Positions 16,917 through 25,152 of a stretch of 64,000 nucleotides of DNA are shown one piece after another (position 1 is the first letter of the stretch; every line of letters starts with the position of its first letter). A program made the position numbers and the translations under genes. The stretch lies in assembly GCA_016793885.1 (NCBI GenBank), contig JAEUHE010000020.1, forward strand, positions 1 to 64,000, given 5' to 3'. The DNA is from Verrucomicrobiales bacterium (GTDB taxonomy: Bacteria; Verrucomicrobiota; Verrucomicrobiia; Limisphaerales; UBA11320). The notes under the pieces are model-generated. The model did not search any database. It was not told the DNA's origin and saw only the letters and a list, made by a program, of their open reading frames with translations.

Positions 16917-18381
16917 GATGGATCATGCTCAAGGTATGGTTGGGTTCCAGGGGTTTTCACTTCGCGTGGGGCCTATCCTTGCTTTACTCGGGGTCGTCCT
17001 GTCAGTGGGTTGCTCCACGGGGGATGTCTCTGCGCCTTCTACTTCAAAGCCAGCTGCGTCGGCTCGTTCCCTGACTGCGCTGGATCGCTACGTCGCCGCG
17101 CCGGACACCAACTTCTCGTGGAAGCTCATCAGCTCCACCAAGGCCGAAGGCTGCACGGTGAGCGTGCTGCAGATGAATTCGCAGGTGTGGCTGACTACCA
17201 ATGAGGTGGACCGCCCGCTCTGGCAGCATTGGCTGACGGTGGTTCGTCCGGACTCGATTCAGTCCTCCACCGGCTTTCTCTTCATTGGCGGGGGGAGTTC
17301 CAAAAGCGGCGCACCGAAAAAGGCTGACGACAATGTGATGCGATTGGCGCTCACCACCAAATCGGTGGTCACCGAGCTGCGGAATATTCCGAATCAGCCC
17401 GTGACCTTCGTGGGGGAGAGCAAAGGCATGGTGGAAGATGAGTTGATTGCGTACACTTGGGATAAGTACTTGCGCACGGGCGATGAGAAATGGCCGGCGC
17501 GATTGCCTATGACCAAGGCGGCGGTTCGAGCGATGGACGCCATCACGGCGTTCTGCGCCACCCCCGAGGGTGGTTCCATGAAAGTGGATCGCTACATGGT
17601 GGCCGGCGGATCCAAGCGTGGCTGGACCACTTGGACGACAGCGGCGGTGGACAATCGGGTTGTGGCGATCGCCCCGATCGTGATCGACATGCTGAACATC
17701 GTCCCGAGCTTCATCCACCACTGGGAGGTTTATGGATTTTGGGCTCCCGCCGTGGGTGACTACGTTCGACGCGGGATCATGGACTGGACTGGCAGCAAGG
17801 AGTATGAGGCGTTGATGAAGATCGAAGAGCCCTATGAGTATCGCGATCGTCTCACCATGCCCAAGTTCATCGTCAACGCCTGCGGCGATCAGTTTTTCCT
17901 GCCGGACTCCTCCCAATTCTATTTTAATGATCTGCCGGGTGTGAAGTATCTGCGCTACGTGCCGAACACGGATCACTCGCTCCGCGGCTCCGATGCCTGG
18001 GAGTCGGTGACGGCCTGCCACGACGCCATCCTTAAGCAGGCTCCCTTGCCGCAATTCTCCTGGTCGCGCCAGCCCGATGGTTCCATCAAGGTGCAAACCA
18101 AGGACCGTCCGCTCGAGGTGAAGCTCTGGCAGGCGACCAACCCCCAGGCTCGGGATTTTCGTTTGGAGACGATTGGACGAGTCTGGACCAGCACAGCGTT
18201 GGTGGATCAGGGCGGGGGAGTCTATGTTGGGTCAGTGGCGAAGCCACCCATGGGTTGGACCGCTTACATGGTCGAGTTGACCTATCCCAGTTCGAGCCCG
18301 CATCCGTTCAAGTTCACCACCGACGTTGTGGTCAACCCCAACACCACCGTTCACAAATACGTTCAGCCGAAGCATCCATGA
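16909..18381 (+). CDS. PhoPQ-activated pathogenicity-related (PqaA-type) lipoprotein
   Basis: 490 residues. The N-terminus carries a lipobox (ILALLGVVLSVGC), so the mature protein is probably a lipid-anchored periplasmic or outer-membrane protein. The body matches the PhoPQ_related alpha/beta-hydrolase-like family: LTALDRYVAAPD, PLWQHWLTVVRP, FIGGG, YMVAGGSKRGWTTW (a GxSxxG-like nucleophile elbow), VIDMLNIVPSFIHHWEVYGF, MPKFIVNACGDQFFLPDSS and VPNTDHSL with a possible catalytic His. The family was named from Salmonella pqaA; its chemistry is not settled. Starts at 16909, 16918 and 16936 are all possible, because an inverted repeat covers the first. It overlaps a 68-codon ORF by ATGA. Confidence 0.88.
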   Translation: MAKMDHAQGMVGFQGFSLRVGPILALLGVVLSVGCSTGDVSAPSTSKPAASARSLTALDRYVAAPDTNFSWKLISSTKAEGCTVSVLQMNSQVWLTTNEVDRPLWQHWLTVVRPDSIQSSTGFLFIGGGSSKSGAPKKADDNVMRLALTTKSVVTELRNIPNQPVTFVGESKGMVEDELIAYTWDKYLRTGDEKWPARLPMTKAAVRAMDAITAFCATPEGGSMKVDRYMVAGGSKRGWTTWTTAAVDNRVVAIAPIVIDMLNIVPSFIHHWEVYGFWAPAVGDYVRRGIMDWTGSKEYEALMKIEEPYEYRDRLTMPKFIVNACGDQFFLPDSSQFYFNDLPGVKYLRYVPNTDHSLRGSDAWESVTACHDAILKQAPLPQFSWSRQPDGSIKVQTKDRPLEVKLWQATNPQARDFRLETIGRVWTSTALVDQGGGVYVGSVAKPPMGWTAYMVELTYPSSSPHPFKFTTDVVVNPNTTVHKYVQPKHP

Positions 18382-18584
18382 AGGACCAGGACGGGCCACG
18401 AACGGAGTCAACGGCAAAGGAACCTGGGCCTTTCAAAACGGCAGCAGGCGCCCGGAGCGCCGACTCGTCGAATCGAGTCAACTTTCGCCAGCAGAGTCTG
18501 GTCGCCTCCCAGCAGGCGGTGCGACAGATGATTGCCTCGCGGCCGGCGGCCAAACCGACCTTTCGCATGACGCTGGGCCGCTGA
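18378..18584 (+). CDS. Possible small protein translationally coupled to the PqaA-type gene
   Basis: A 68-residue reading frame whose ATG overlaps the upstream stop as ATGA and that ends 23 bases before ruvA. The product is basic and Gln/Ser/Ala-rich with no hydrophobic segment (VNFRQQSLVASQQAVRQMIA, then FRMTLGR at the end). The ATGA overlap and fit between two genes favour a real gene; the lack of any recognisable family argues for caution. Confidence 0.45.
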   Translation: MKDQDGPRTESTAKEPGPFKTAAGARSADSSNRVNFRQQSLVASQQAVRQMIASRPAAKPTFRMTLGR

Positions 18585-18607
18585 GATCCTGATGGGACGG
18601 ACAATTC

Positions 18608-19216
18608 ATGATTAGTTTTCTTCGCGGCAAGTTGGTAGATAGCCTTCCCACTCATGTGACGGTGGACGTCAACGGGGTGGGCTACGAGGTTCAGATCCCA
18701 CTGAGCACCTTTCATGTGCTCCCAGCTCTGGGCTCGGAGGTGAAGCTGTTGACTCAGCTGATTGTCAGGGAAGATGCACACCTACTCTTCGGCTTTGCGA
18801 CTCATCCGGAGCGGGATATGTTCAAGCTGCTGATTAACACGGTCAGCGGCATAGGTCCCAAGATCGCGCTGAGTTTGCTGAGCGGTTTGAGCGTCACCGC
18901 GATTCGGGGCGCCGTTGCCAGCCGCGACATCAAGGCCCTATCCTCGATCTCGGGTGTTGGAAAGAAGACTGCGGAGCGAATTGTGGTCGAGTTGGGGGAC
19001 AAGGTTGGGGCCTCTGGCGCTTGGGAAGCCAGCAGCGCTCAACACTCCCTTTCTTCCTCGGATCAAAAAGTGAACGATGCCGTTCTGGCCCTGATGGCCC
19101 TGGGCTACAAGCAACCTGAGGCATTGGAATCCATTCGGACCACTCAGGCTGTTCTGGGGGGCGAAGCGGCGGTGGAAGATTTGGTGAGAGCGAGCCTCAA
19201 GCGATCCCGGGCATGA
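18608..19216 (+). CDS. ruvA: Holliday junction branch-migration complex subunit RuvA
   Basis: 202 residues, normal RuvA length. It has the OB-fold domain I (MISFLRGKLVD, then VDVNGVGYEVQIPLSTF, REDAHLLFGF), two helix-hairpin-helix motifs in domain II (INTVSGIGPKIALSLLSG and LSSISGVGKKTAERIVVELG) and a domain III helix bundle (AVLALMALGYKQPEALESI) that contacts RuvB. It binds four-way junctions during recombinational repair. ruvB and ruvC are not in this window. It overlaps the next gene by 4 bases. Confidence 0.96.
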   Translation: MISFLRGKLVDSLPTHVTVDVNGVGYEVQIPLSTFHVLPALGSEVKLLTQLIVREDAHLLFGFATHPERDMFKLLINTVSGIGPKIALSLLSGLSVTAIRGAVASRDIKALSSISGVGKKTAERIVVELGDKVGASGAWEASSAQHSLSSSDQKVNDAVLALMALGYKQPEALESIRTTQAVLGGEAAVEDLVRASLKRSRA

Positions 19217-19926
19217 TTGTGTCACAGCCTCCGACGCGGGAAGCGCCGCTCCGATCCAAGAATGTTGTGATCCCTCGCAAATTAAAATGGCATGGAGAAT
19301 GCCTGGCCTGGCTCATCCATTGGGTGATCCGCGGTCTTGGGTTGACGCTGCGGGTGCGCTTCGAGGCGGCACCGGAGGTGACGGAGCGCGTCCTTAAGGG
19401 GCCGGTCATTTTTGCCATTTGGCACAATCGACTCTCGCTCGCCCTGCCGGCGTATGGCTGGACCATCAGGAAACACCGTCCGCATCGGCGCATGGCGGCG
19501 ATCGTGAGTGCCAGTCGGGATGGAGCGCTGGTCGCCCGGGTTCTGGAGCTCTTTGAGGTTCAGCCGGTTCGCGGCTCGTCCAGTCGTCGCGGGTCGCAGG
19601 CCTTGCTGGAGCTCGTTACCCAAGCGGAGCGAGGCTTGGATCTGGCGGTGACTCCGGATGGCCCTCGTGGCCCGGCTTACCGAGTCCAGGAGGGGGTCAT
19701 CGCGATGGCTCAGCTGACGGGTTTTCCCGTCATCCCGTGTAGTTATGTCCTGGATACCAAGATTCAGCTCAAGACCTGGGATCGGTTTCAAATCCCCATT
19801 CCTTTCACTTCAGTCCGGGTTCGTATGGGGGAGCCGGTGGAGGTTCCGCGCGACCTTCCAGCCGCGGAACGTGAAGGGTTTCGCCAGTTGCTGGAGCAGC
19901 GGATGGCGGCTTTGGCGGGGGATTAG
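19213..19926 (+). CDS. DUF374 lysophospholipid acyltransferase-family protein
   Basis: 237 residues, starting inside the ruvA stop (ATGA overlap). It matches the DUF374 family: FAIWHNRLSLALPAYG (His acting as the HxxxxD-type base), AAIVSASRDGALVARVLE, VRGSSSRRGSQALLEL, LAVTPDGPRGPAYRVQEGVI and TGFPVIPCSYVLD. Related proteins are membrane-associated and are proposed to acylate lipid A or other lipids. The coupling with ruvA is probably a shared transcript and not a shared job. Confidence 0.87.
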   Translation: MIVSQPPTREAPLRSKNVVIPRKLKWHGECLAWLIHWVIRGLGLTLRVRFEAAPEVTERVLKGPVIFAIWHNRLSLALPAYGWTIRKHRPHRRMAAIVSASRDGALVARVLELFEVQPVRGSSSRRGSQALLELVTQAERGLDLAVTPDGPRGPAYRVQEGVIAMAQLTGFPVIPCSYVLDTKIQLKTWDRFQIPIPFTSVRVRMGEPVEVPRDLPAAEREGFRQLLEQRMAALAGD

Positions 19927-20065
19927 CGGACTGAGGCCCTCACAACTTTCCGACTCGGCGCAGGAGGTTTCCGCGTCATGCTGGTCCAACGGTGGGGCCA
20001 TCGATACCCTGCGAATAGTTATTGGCAACCCGACTGTCAGTTCCTAGATTCTCTGCCGCAAGCCG

Positions 20066-21025
20066 ATGCAACGTTTTGTCGCTATTGCTCTCAACGGATT
20101 TTTGGAACTGGCACGACAGCCGGTCGTGTTGCTGTTGTGTACCAGTTCGGCGGTGGTCATTATCTTCCTGGCTTCCATCCCCTATTTCGGCTTTGGCAGC
20201 GATGCCAAGCTGGTGAAGGACACCGTTCTGGCCGTGATGTTCCTCAGCGGCCTTTTTGGAGCCGTCCTCAGCGCTTCCAATTGCGTGGCCCGGGAGATTC
20301 GGACCGGCACGGCCCTGGCGGTGCTTTCCAAGCCCGTGGGCCGCACGCAGTTCTTGCTGGCGCGCTATGCCGGCTTGGTGGGGATCCTCACCGTAACCGT
20401 TTACGTGAACCTTCTGGCCTGCCTGCTGGCCACCCGGATGGCTTATGATGCCTATGGGGATGCGGATCTGAGGTCGCTAGCCATCTACTACGGGAGCATC
20501 GCACTGGCCTATGTGGCGGCCGGTTTTTCCAACTTCTTCCTCAGGCGGCCATTTGTCTCGGATGCACTCATGGGGGTGGTCATCCTGACGAGCTTAGCCT
20601 TTGTCCTCATCAACTTTTACGATCGGGAGGGCAAACCTCAGGATTTTGGTCATGGAATCGATTGGCGGGTGATTTCTGCCGGCTTGCTGATCCTGTTTGC
20701 CATCTGGACTTTGGCGGCTCTGGCGCTAGCTTGCTCCACCCGGTTGGAGATGGTGTCTACCCTCGCGGTGTGCACCACAGTTTTCCTCCTGGGATTAATG
20801 TCGGACTACCTGTTCGGCCGAGCTGCCGGGCAGGGCGAGTTCTGGGCCAAGATCCTCTATGGGGTCGTGCCGAACTGGCAAAAGTTCTGGATGGCCGAGG
20901 CCCTGGGCGAGGGAAATCACATCCCCCTCACCTATTTGGGAACGGCGTTTGCTTACGCCGCAGCGCAGGTGGGTGCCGCTCTGGCGCTGGGCTTGAGCTT
21001 GTTTGAAGACCGAGAATTGAGCTAA
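20066..21025 (+). CDS. ABC-2 type transporter permease, first gene of the SPFH/metal-ATPase operon
   Basis: 319 residues with six hydrophobic helices. The first is at about 18-40 after a short cytosolic start; pairs follow at about 55-80, 105-130, 148-165, 180-197, 215-240 and 247-265. Residues CVAREIRTGTALAVLSKPVG match the amphipathic element after helix 2 in ABC-2 permeases of the NatB/CcmB-like class. A partner ATP-binding gene would normally be adjacent, but none is found in the window. The next gene starts 2 bases after its stop, so it is tightly coupled to the SPFH genes. It may work with an ATPase encoded elsewhere or as a membrane partner only. Confidence 0.8.
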   Translation: MQRFVAIALNGFLELARQPVVLLLCTSSAVVIIFLASIPYFGFGSDAKLVKDTVLAVMFLSGLFGAVLSASNCVAREIRTGTALAVLSKPVGRTQFLLARYAGLVGILTVTVYVNLLACLLATRMAYDAYGDADLRSLAIYYGSIALAYVAAGFSNFFLRRPFVSDALMGVVILTSLAFVLINFYDREGKPQDFGHGIDWRVISAGLLILFAIWTLAALALACSTRLEMVSTLAVCTTVFLLGLMSDYLFGRAAGQGEFWAKILYGVVPNWQKFWMAEALGEGNHIPLTYLGTAFAYAAAQVGAALALGLSLFEDRELS

Positions 21026-21027
21026 CC

Positions 21028-22902
21028 ATGGAACGAAATGGACAAAGTGGGGCAGTAACGAATTTCCTGCTCCTCCTCCTGGCCGGTGTCTTGGCCTTCA
21101 GCATTGGCCGATACAGTCATTCGCTTTCGGCTCAGGTCGCGAGTTACACGATCGCGTTCGCCGTTGTCATCACCTTGGTGAGCTGGGTGCAAATGCGGCT
21201 GGAGGAACAGGAGCGTCTGGAGCAGCTGGAATTCGAAGAGGTGACCCGTGGCGGAGCAAGTTCCTCGCTGTTCAACACGGGCGAATCGGAGACCTTTCCG
21301 GCCCGTCGCACCCGGGAGATCTACGAACGAATCTTCGTGCCGATTTTCAGCGGAGTGGTGGCGGTAGGCCAGGGGGTGGTTGCCTATCTGGCTTGGCGCT
21401 GGCTGACCTCCTCGGGCGCGGTCCCACTCCGGCAGCCGCTTCTGGCGCTGGGTTTGTTCGGCGGCCTCTTCATCGTTTTATTCCTCATTGGACAATATTC
21501 CACCGGCGTGGCGCGGCTGGAGAGCCGACGGTTGTTGCGTCCGAGCGGCAATTTCCTGCTGCTGGCTTCCTATCTCATGGCGATCGCCTCCGCTGTGGTT
21601 GGGGCGGCGGTGGCCGATTTCCCGCGGGCGGATTTCTATGCGGCCAAGGCGCTTTGCATCTTGCTCGGACTGCTGTCTCTGGAGGGCGTGATCTCCGTGG
21701 TGTTCGATATCTATCGCCCGCGAATCAAAGGCAAGGTTGCGCATCCGCTCTATGACAGTCGGCTGGTCGGTCTGCTGAGCCATCCGGAAGGGGTCTTCAG
21801 CACGGCCGCGAGCGCGCTGGACTACCAATTTGGCTTCAAGGTCTCCGAGACCTGGTTCTATCAGTTCCTGCGTACGAACTTTCCCTGGCTCGTTCTGGCT
21901 CAGCTCGGATTGCTCCTGGTGAGCACTTGCGCCGTCATCATCAATCCGGGGGAGCAAGCGTTGCTGGAACGGCTGGGGCGTCCCGTCACCGGGCGCGAAG
22001 TGCTCGGGCCTGGATTGCATTTTAAGTGGCCTTATCCGGTCGATGATGTGCGCCGGTTTCGCACCGACGAGATCCAGTCCTTTCTGGTGGGAGCGATTCC
22101 TAATCCGGACACCGAGCACGATCCGGCGTTCCTTTGGACGGTGAGCCACTACAAGGAGGAGTTCAACCTTCCCACTCCCAGTGCCGCGCTGGCGGCTTCG
22201 GGTACGTCGCGAAGCGTCTCGACCACCAACACTCCGCTGAGCCTGCTTACCGTCAGTGTTCCGATTCATTACCAGATCAGCGACCTGCGGGCATACGCCT
22301 ACAACTACGACAATGCGGGGGAGGTGCTGCAGCGCTTGGCCAATCGGGAGCTGACCCTCTACTTTTCCAAAACCGACGTTCACGATCTCCTGACCCGCGG
22401 TCAGTCCACCGCCGCCGAGCAGCTCCAACGAGAGCTTCAAAAGCGGGTCGATGAACTCAAGCTCGGCGTCAAGCTGTTGTTCGTAGGCCTGCAGGACATC
22501 CATCCTCCGGTCTCGGTGGCCAAGGATTATGAGGCCGTGATCAATGCCAGCCAGTGGCGGGGCACGAATCGCCTGGACGCCCTCGGTTTCCAAGCCATGA
22601 CCAACAGTCTCGCCACGGCGGAATCGAACCGGATCGTGGTGGCGGAAATATCCCGCAGCAGCAGCGAGGTGAACTACGCACTGGCCCGCGCGGCGCGCTT
22701 CACCAATCAATTGGCGGCCGATGCCATCGCTCCGGTGGTTTATCGACGCCGATCGTTCCTGCAGGCCTATACCAATGCTCTGGGGGCTCCCAAGAAAATT
22801 GTCATCACCACCACGAACACCGACGGGGTGATTCAGTGGAATCTGGAGGAAACCATCGGCGAGGAGTTCCTGAAGCGCCTTGCGCCGGCTGCGAAACCCT
22901 GA
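21028..22902 (+). CDS. Polytopic SPFH/Band 7 membrane protein (HflK-like, long N-terminal membrane domain)
   Basis: 624 residues. The first 310 contain about six to seven hydrophobic segments (for example FLLLLLAGVLAFSIG at 11, YLMAIASAVVGAAV at about 188 and LVLAQLGLLLVSTCAVII at about 292). A Band 7 domain follows directly (INPGEQALLERLGRPVTG, LGPGLHFKWPYPVDDVRRF). The C-terminal half (LQRELQKRVDELKLGVKLLF, DIHPPVSVAKDYEAVINASQ) resembles the end of HflK. HflK and HflC normally have a single N-terminal helix, so the large membrane part is unusual. It lies between the permease (2-base gap) and the HflC-like gene (40-base gap). Confidence 0.82.
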   Translation: MERNGQSGAVTNFLLLLLAGVLAFSIGRYSHSLSAQVASYTIAFAVVITLVSWVQMRLEEQERLEQLEFEEVTRGGASSSLFNTGESETFPARRTREIYERIFVPIFSGVVAVGQGVVAYLAWRWLTSSGAVPLRQPLLALGLFGGLFIVLFLIGQYSTGVARLESRRLLRPSGNFLLLASYLMAIASAVVGAAVADFPRADFYAAKALCILLGLLSLEGVISVVFDIYRPRIKGKVAHPLYDSRLVGLLSHPEGVFSTAASALDYQFGFKVSETWFYQFLRTNFPWLVLAQLGLLLVSTCAVIINPGEQALLERLGRPVTGREVLGPGLHFKWPYPVDDVRRFRTDEIQSFLVGAIPNPDTEHDPAFLWTVSHYKEEFNLPTPSAALAASGTSRSVSTTNTPLSLLTVSVPIHYQISDLRAYAYNYDNAGEVLQRLANRELTLYFSKTDVHDLLTRGQSTAAEQLQRELQKRVDELKLGVKLLFVGLQDIHPPVSVAKDYEAVINASQWRGTNRLDALGFQAMTNSLATAESNRIVVAEISRSSSEVNYALARAARFTNQLAADAIAPVVYRRRSFLQAYTNALGAPKKIVITTTNTDGVIQWNLEETIGEEFLKRLAPAAKP

Positions 22903-22942
22903 GCCCAGCCTTGTTTAGAACCCATTTGAGAGACGACCGATC

Positions 22943-23854
22943 ATGAAAAAGAATCCTATTTCAATCGCAGTGGGAGCGCTGCTCCTGCTGATCTTTGTCA
23001 TCCTCCTGTTCGTATACCAGGTGAGAACCACCGAAGTCGCGGTGATCACCACCTTCGGCAAGCCTACCGACCAAAAAACGGAGCCTGGCGCTTACTTCCA
23101 GTGGCCCTGGCCGATCAACAAGGTCTACAAGCTCGACAAACGCACGCGCAGCCTGGAGATCGGTCTCCAACAGTCCACCACCGCCGATGAAAACAGCCTG
23201 CTCGTGATGAGCTATCTCGGCTGGGCGGTGGATGATCCGAAGGAGTTTTTCCCCCGCTTCGACCGGGGAAGCCATGTGGCGGCTGAAAGCAAACTCAAAG
23301 AGATGCTGCTGAACGCTCAGAAGCAGGTGGTGGGCCGGCATCGGCTTCAGGACCTGATCAGCCTCGACCCGTCCCAGCTCAAGTTCACCCAGATCGAGCA
23401 GGAGATGCTGGAAGTCCTGCGGACGCAGTGCAAAACCCAGAAATACGGGATCGATGTTCAGTTCGTTCACATCAAGCGCTTGGGCTTGCCGGAAGGAACC
23501 ACCACCGCCGTGCTGGATCGCATGAGTGCTGAACGGCGTCAGCTCGTGACCAAGATCAAGGCGGATGGGGATGCGGAGTCGGCGGAGATTCGCTCGCGTG
23601 CCGCGATCGAAGCGCAGAGCAAGATCAAGCAGGCCACCTCCGACGCATTGCGCATCAAGGGCGAGGGGGAGGCTGAGGTGAACAAGATCTTGACGGTGCT
23701 CGAGAAGAACCCCGAATTGGCCACCTTCCTGTCCAGCCTCACCGCTCTCGAGTCGATCCTGGGGAGCCGAGCGACGGTCATCATGGAGCCCAATTGGCCC
23801 TTGATAGACCTTCTGACGCCGAAGGGTGGCGTCAAAGGCAGTTCTAACCACTGA
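22943..23854 (+). CDS. SPFH/Band 7 membrane protein, HflC-like
   Basis: 303 residues. One N-terminal membrane helix (ISIAVGALLLLIFVILLFVY) is followed by a Band 7 domain (VRTTEVAVITTFGKPTDQ, EPGAYFQWPWPINKVYKLD) and a C-terminal helical region rich in charged Ala repeats (ADGDAESAEIRSRAAIEAQ). The end (NPELATFLSSLTALESIL, then PNWPLIDLL) is typical of HflC-like proteins. HflC with HflK forms a cage around FtsH in E. coli. No ftsH is in the window, so the client here may be the operon's own permease or ATPase. It sits 40 bases after the previous gene and 8 before the next. Confidence 0.88.
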   Translation: MKKNPISIAVGALLLLIFVILLFVYQVRTTEVAVITTFGKPTDQKTEPGAYFQWPWPINKVYKLDKRTRSLEIGLQQSTTADENSLLVMSYLGWAVDDPKEFFPRFDRGSHVAAESKLKEMLLNAQKQVVGRHRLQDLISLDPSQLKFTQIEQEMLEVLRTQCKTQKYGIDVQFVHIKRLGLPEGTTTAVLDRMSAERRQLVTKIKADGDAESAEIRSRAAIEAQSKIKQATSDALRIKGEGEAEVNKILTVLEKNPELATFLSSLTALESILGSRATVIMEPNWPLIDLLTPKGGVKGSSNH

Positions 23855-23862
23855 ATCCCGCT

Positions 23863-25140
23863 ATGAGCGAAGGCACCAGCCCCTCATCCGGTTCCGGATC
23901 CAAGCCGTCGGGCAAACCCGCCCACGACCATCCGCATTCCCATGCGGGTCATGAGCACGCGCACGATCATGACCATGATCATCCCCATGCCCATGGTCAT
24001 GATCACGATCACGATCACGGGCATTCGGCCCCGCCCCCGCCGACGCCCGATCCCGACGCAGACTTGCTGAAGGATTCGGGCGCGCAAGCCCTGTCCGAGG
24101 CGCTGCGCCGCAGCTTTGGAATCTTGAAGATCGTCATGATCCTGCTGGTGCTTGTTTTCCTTGGATCGAATCTGAAAGTGGTCGGTCCGGAGGAACGGGG
24201 CGTCATTCTTCGCTTGGGAACCCCGGTGGGCCAGGGAGAGGCGATGCTGATTCCGCCAGGTCCGAAGCTCGCGTGGCCCTATCCGATCGATGAGTTCATC
24301 AAGATTCCCATGAGTCGTCTGCAACAGGTGAGTTCCACGGTGGGTTGGTATCAAACATCCGTGGCGGCTGAGGCGACTGGAACGGAGCAAGGCTTCGATC
24401 GTTTCCTCAGTCCGGTCCGCGATGGTTACACGATCACTGGGGACACGAACATCGTGCACGTTCGTGCCACCTTCGGCTACCGCATCACCGACCCGGCGCG
24501 CTATGTGTTCGCCTTTGAGAACACCCCGCAGTTGCTGACCAATGCGCTCAACAATGCCATTCATTACGCATCGGCTCGGTCGCCGGTGGCTTCGTTGCTC
24601 CAGACCGGGCTGGCCGACTTTAAGGACCGGGTTCGGGAGCGTCTCAATACCCTGATCGAACAGCAGCGATTGGGAATCACGGTGGACAACATCACGGCCA
24701 CCATTATCGCTCCGCGGCAGGTGAAGGAGTTTTTCGATCAGGTGCTCACCGCCCGCAGCGAAGCCGATTCTGCGAAAAGCGACGCGAACGGTGCCGCCAT
24801 TCAAATCACCCAGGACGCCAGCAGCACTGCCAACGGGATTGTTTTCGCCGCCCGGAGCGAGCGGGACAATGAAACCAAGCGGGTCTTGGATGAGTCGAAG
24901 CGGTTTCAAGCGCTGCTTCCCGACTACTTGCGTGCTCGCGAGTTGTTCCGGCAGAGGTATTTAAGCGAGATGATGCAGCGGATCGGACCCGGACTGCAGG
25001 ACCGGCTGATCATGACTGACCCTCACGGTGGCCAGAAACGCGAACTGAGGATACTATTGAATCGTGATGAACGGATGCAGAATTCGAAACCAGCGACGCC
25101 GGCGGTCTTGGTGCCAGCACCGGCAGGCGACAAACACTGA
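23863..25140 (+). CDS. SPFH/Band 7 membrane protein with His/Asp-rich metal-binding N-terminus (HflK-like)
   Basis: 425 residues. Residues about 20-54 are a His-rich run with about 17 His alternating with Asp, Ala, Pro and Gly (for example HDHDHDHPHAHGHDHD), then a Pro-rich linker. A single membrane helix (ILKIVMILLVLVFLGSNL, about 87-105) and a Band 7 domain follow (VGPEERGVILRLGTPVG, IPPGPKLAWPYPIDEF). A coiled-coil-like C-terminus (ITQDASSTANGIVFAARSER) follows. The tail lies in front of the single membrane helix, which in HflK would place it in the cytosol. HflK family members are not known for such tails; the next gene, a P1B ATPase, has a closely similar one. This points to shared metal sensing or buffering. 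Confidence 0.87.
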   Translation: MSEGTSPSSGSGSKPSGKPAHDHPHSHAGHEHAHDHDHDHPHAHGHDHDHDHGHSAPPPPTPDPDADLLKDSGAQALSEALRRSFGILKIVMILLVLVFLGSNLKVVGPEERGVILRLGTPVGQGEAMLIPPGPKLAWPYPIDEFIKIPMSRLQQVSSTVGWYQTSVAAEATGTEQGFDRFLSPVRDGYTITGDTNIVHVRATFGYRITDPARYVFAFENTPQLLTNALNNAIHYASARSPVASLLQTGLADFKDRVRERLNTLIEQQRLGITVDNITATIIAPRQVKEFFDQVLTARSEADSAKSDANGAAIQITQDASSTANGIVFAARSERDNETKRVLDESKRFQALLPDYLRARELFRQRYLSEMMQRIGPGLQDRLIMTDPHGGQKRELRILLNRDERMQNSKPATPAVLVPAPAGDKH

Positions 25141-25152
25141 GCATCTCTTGCC

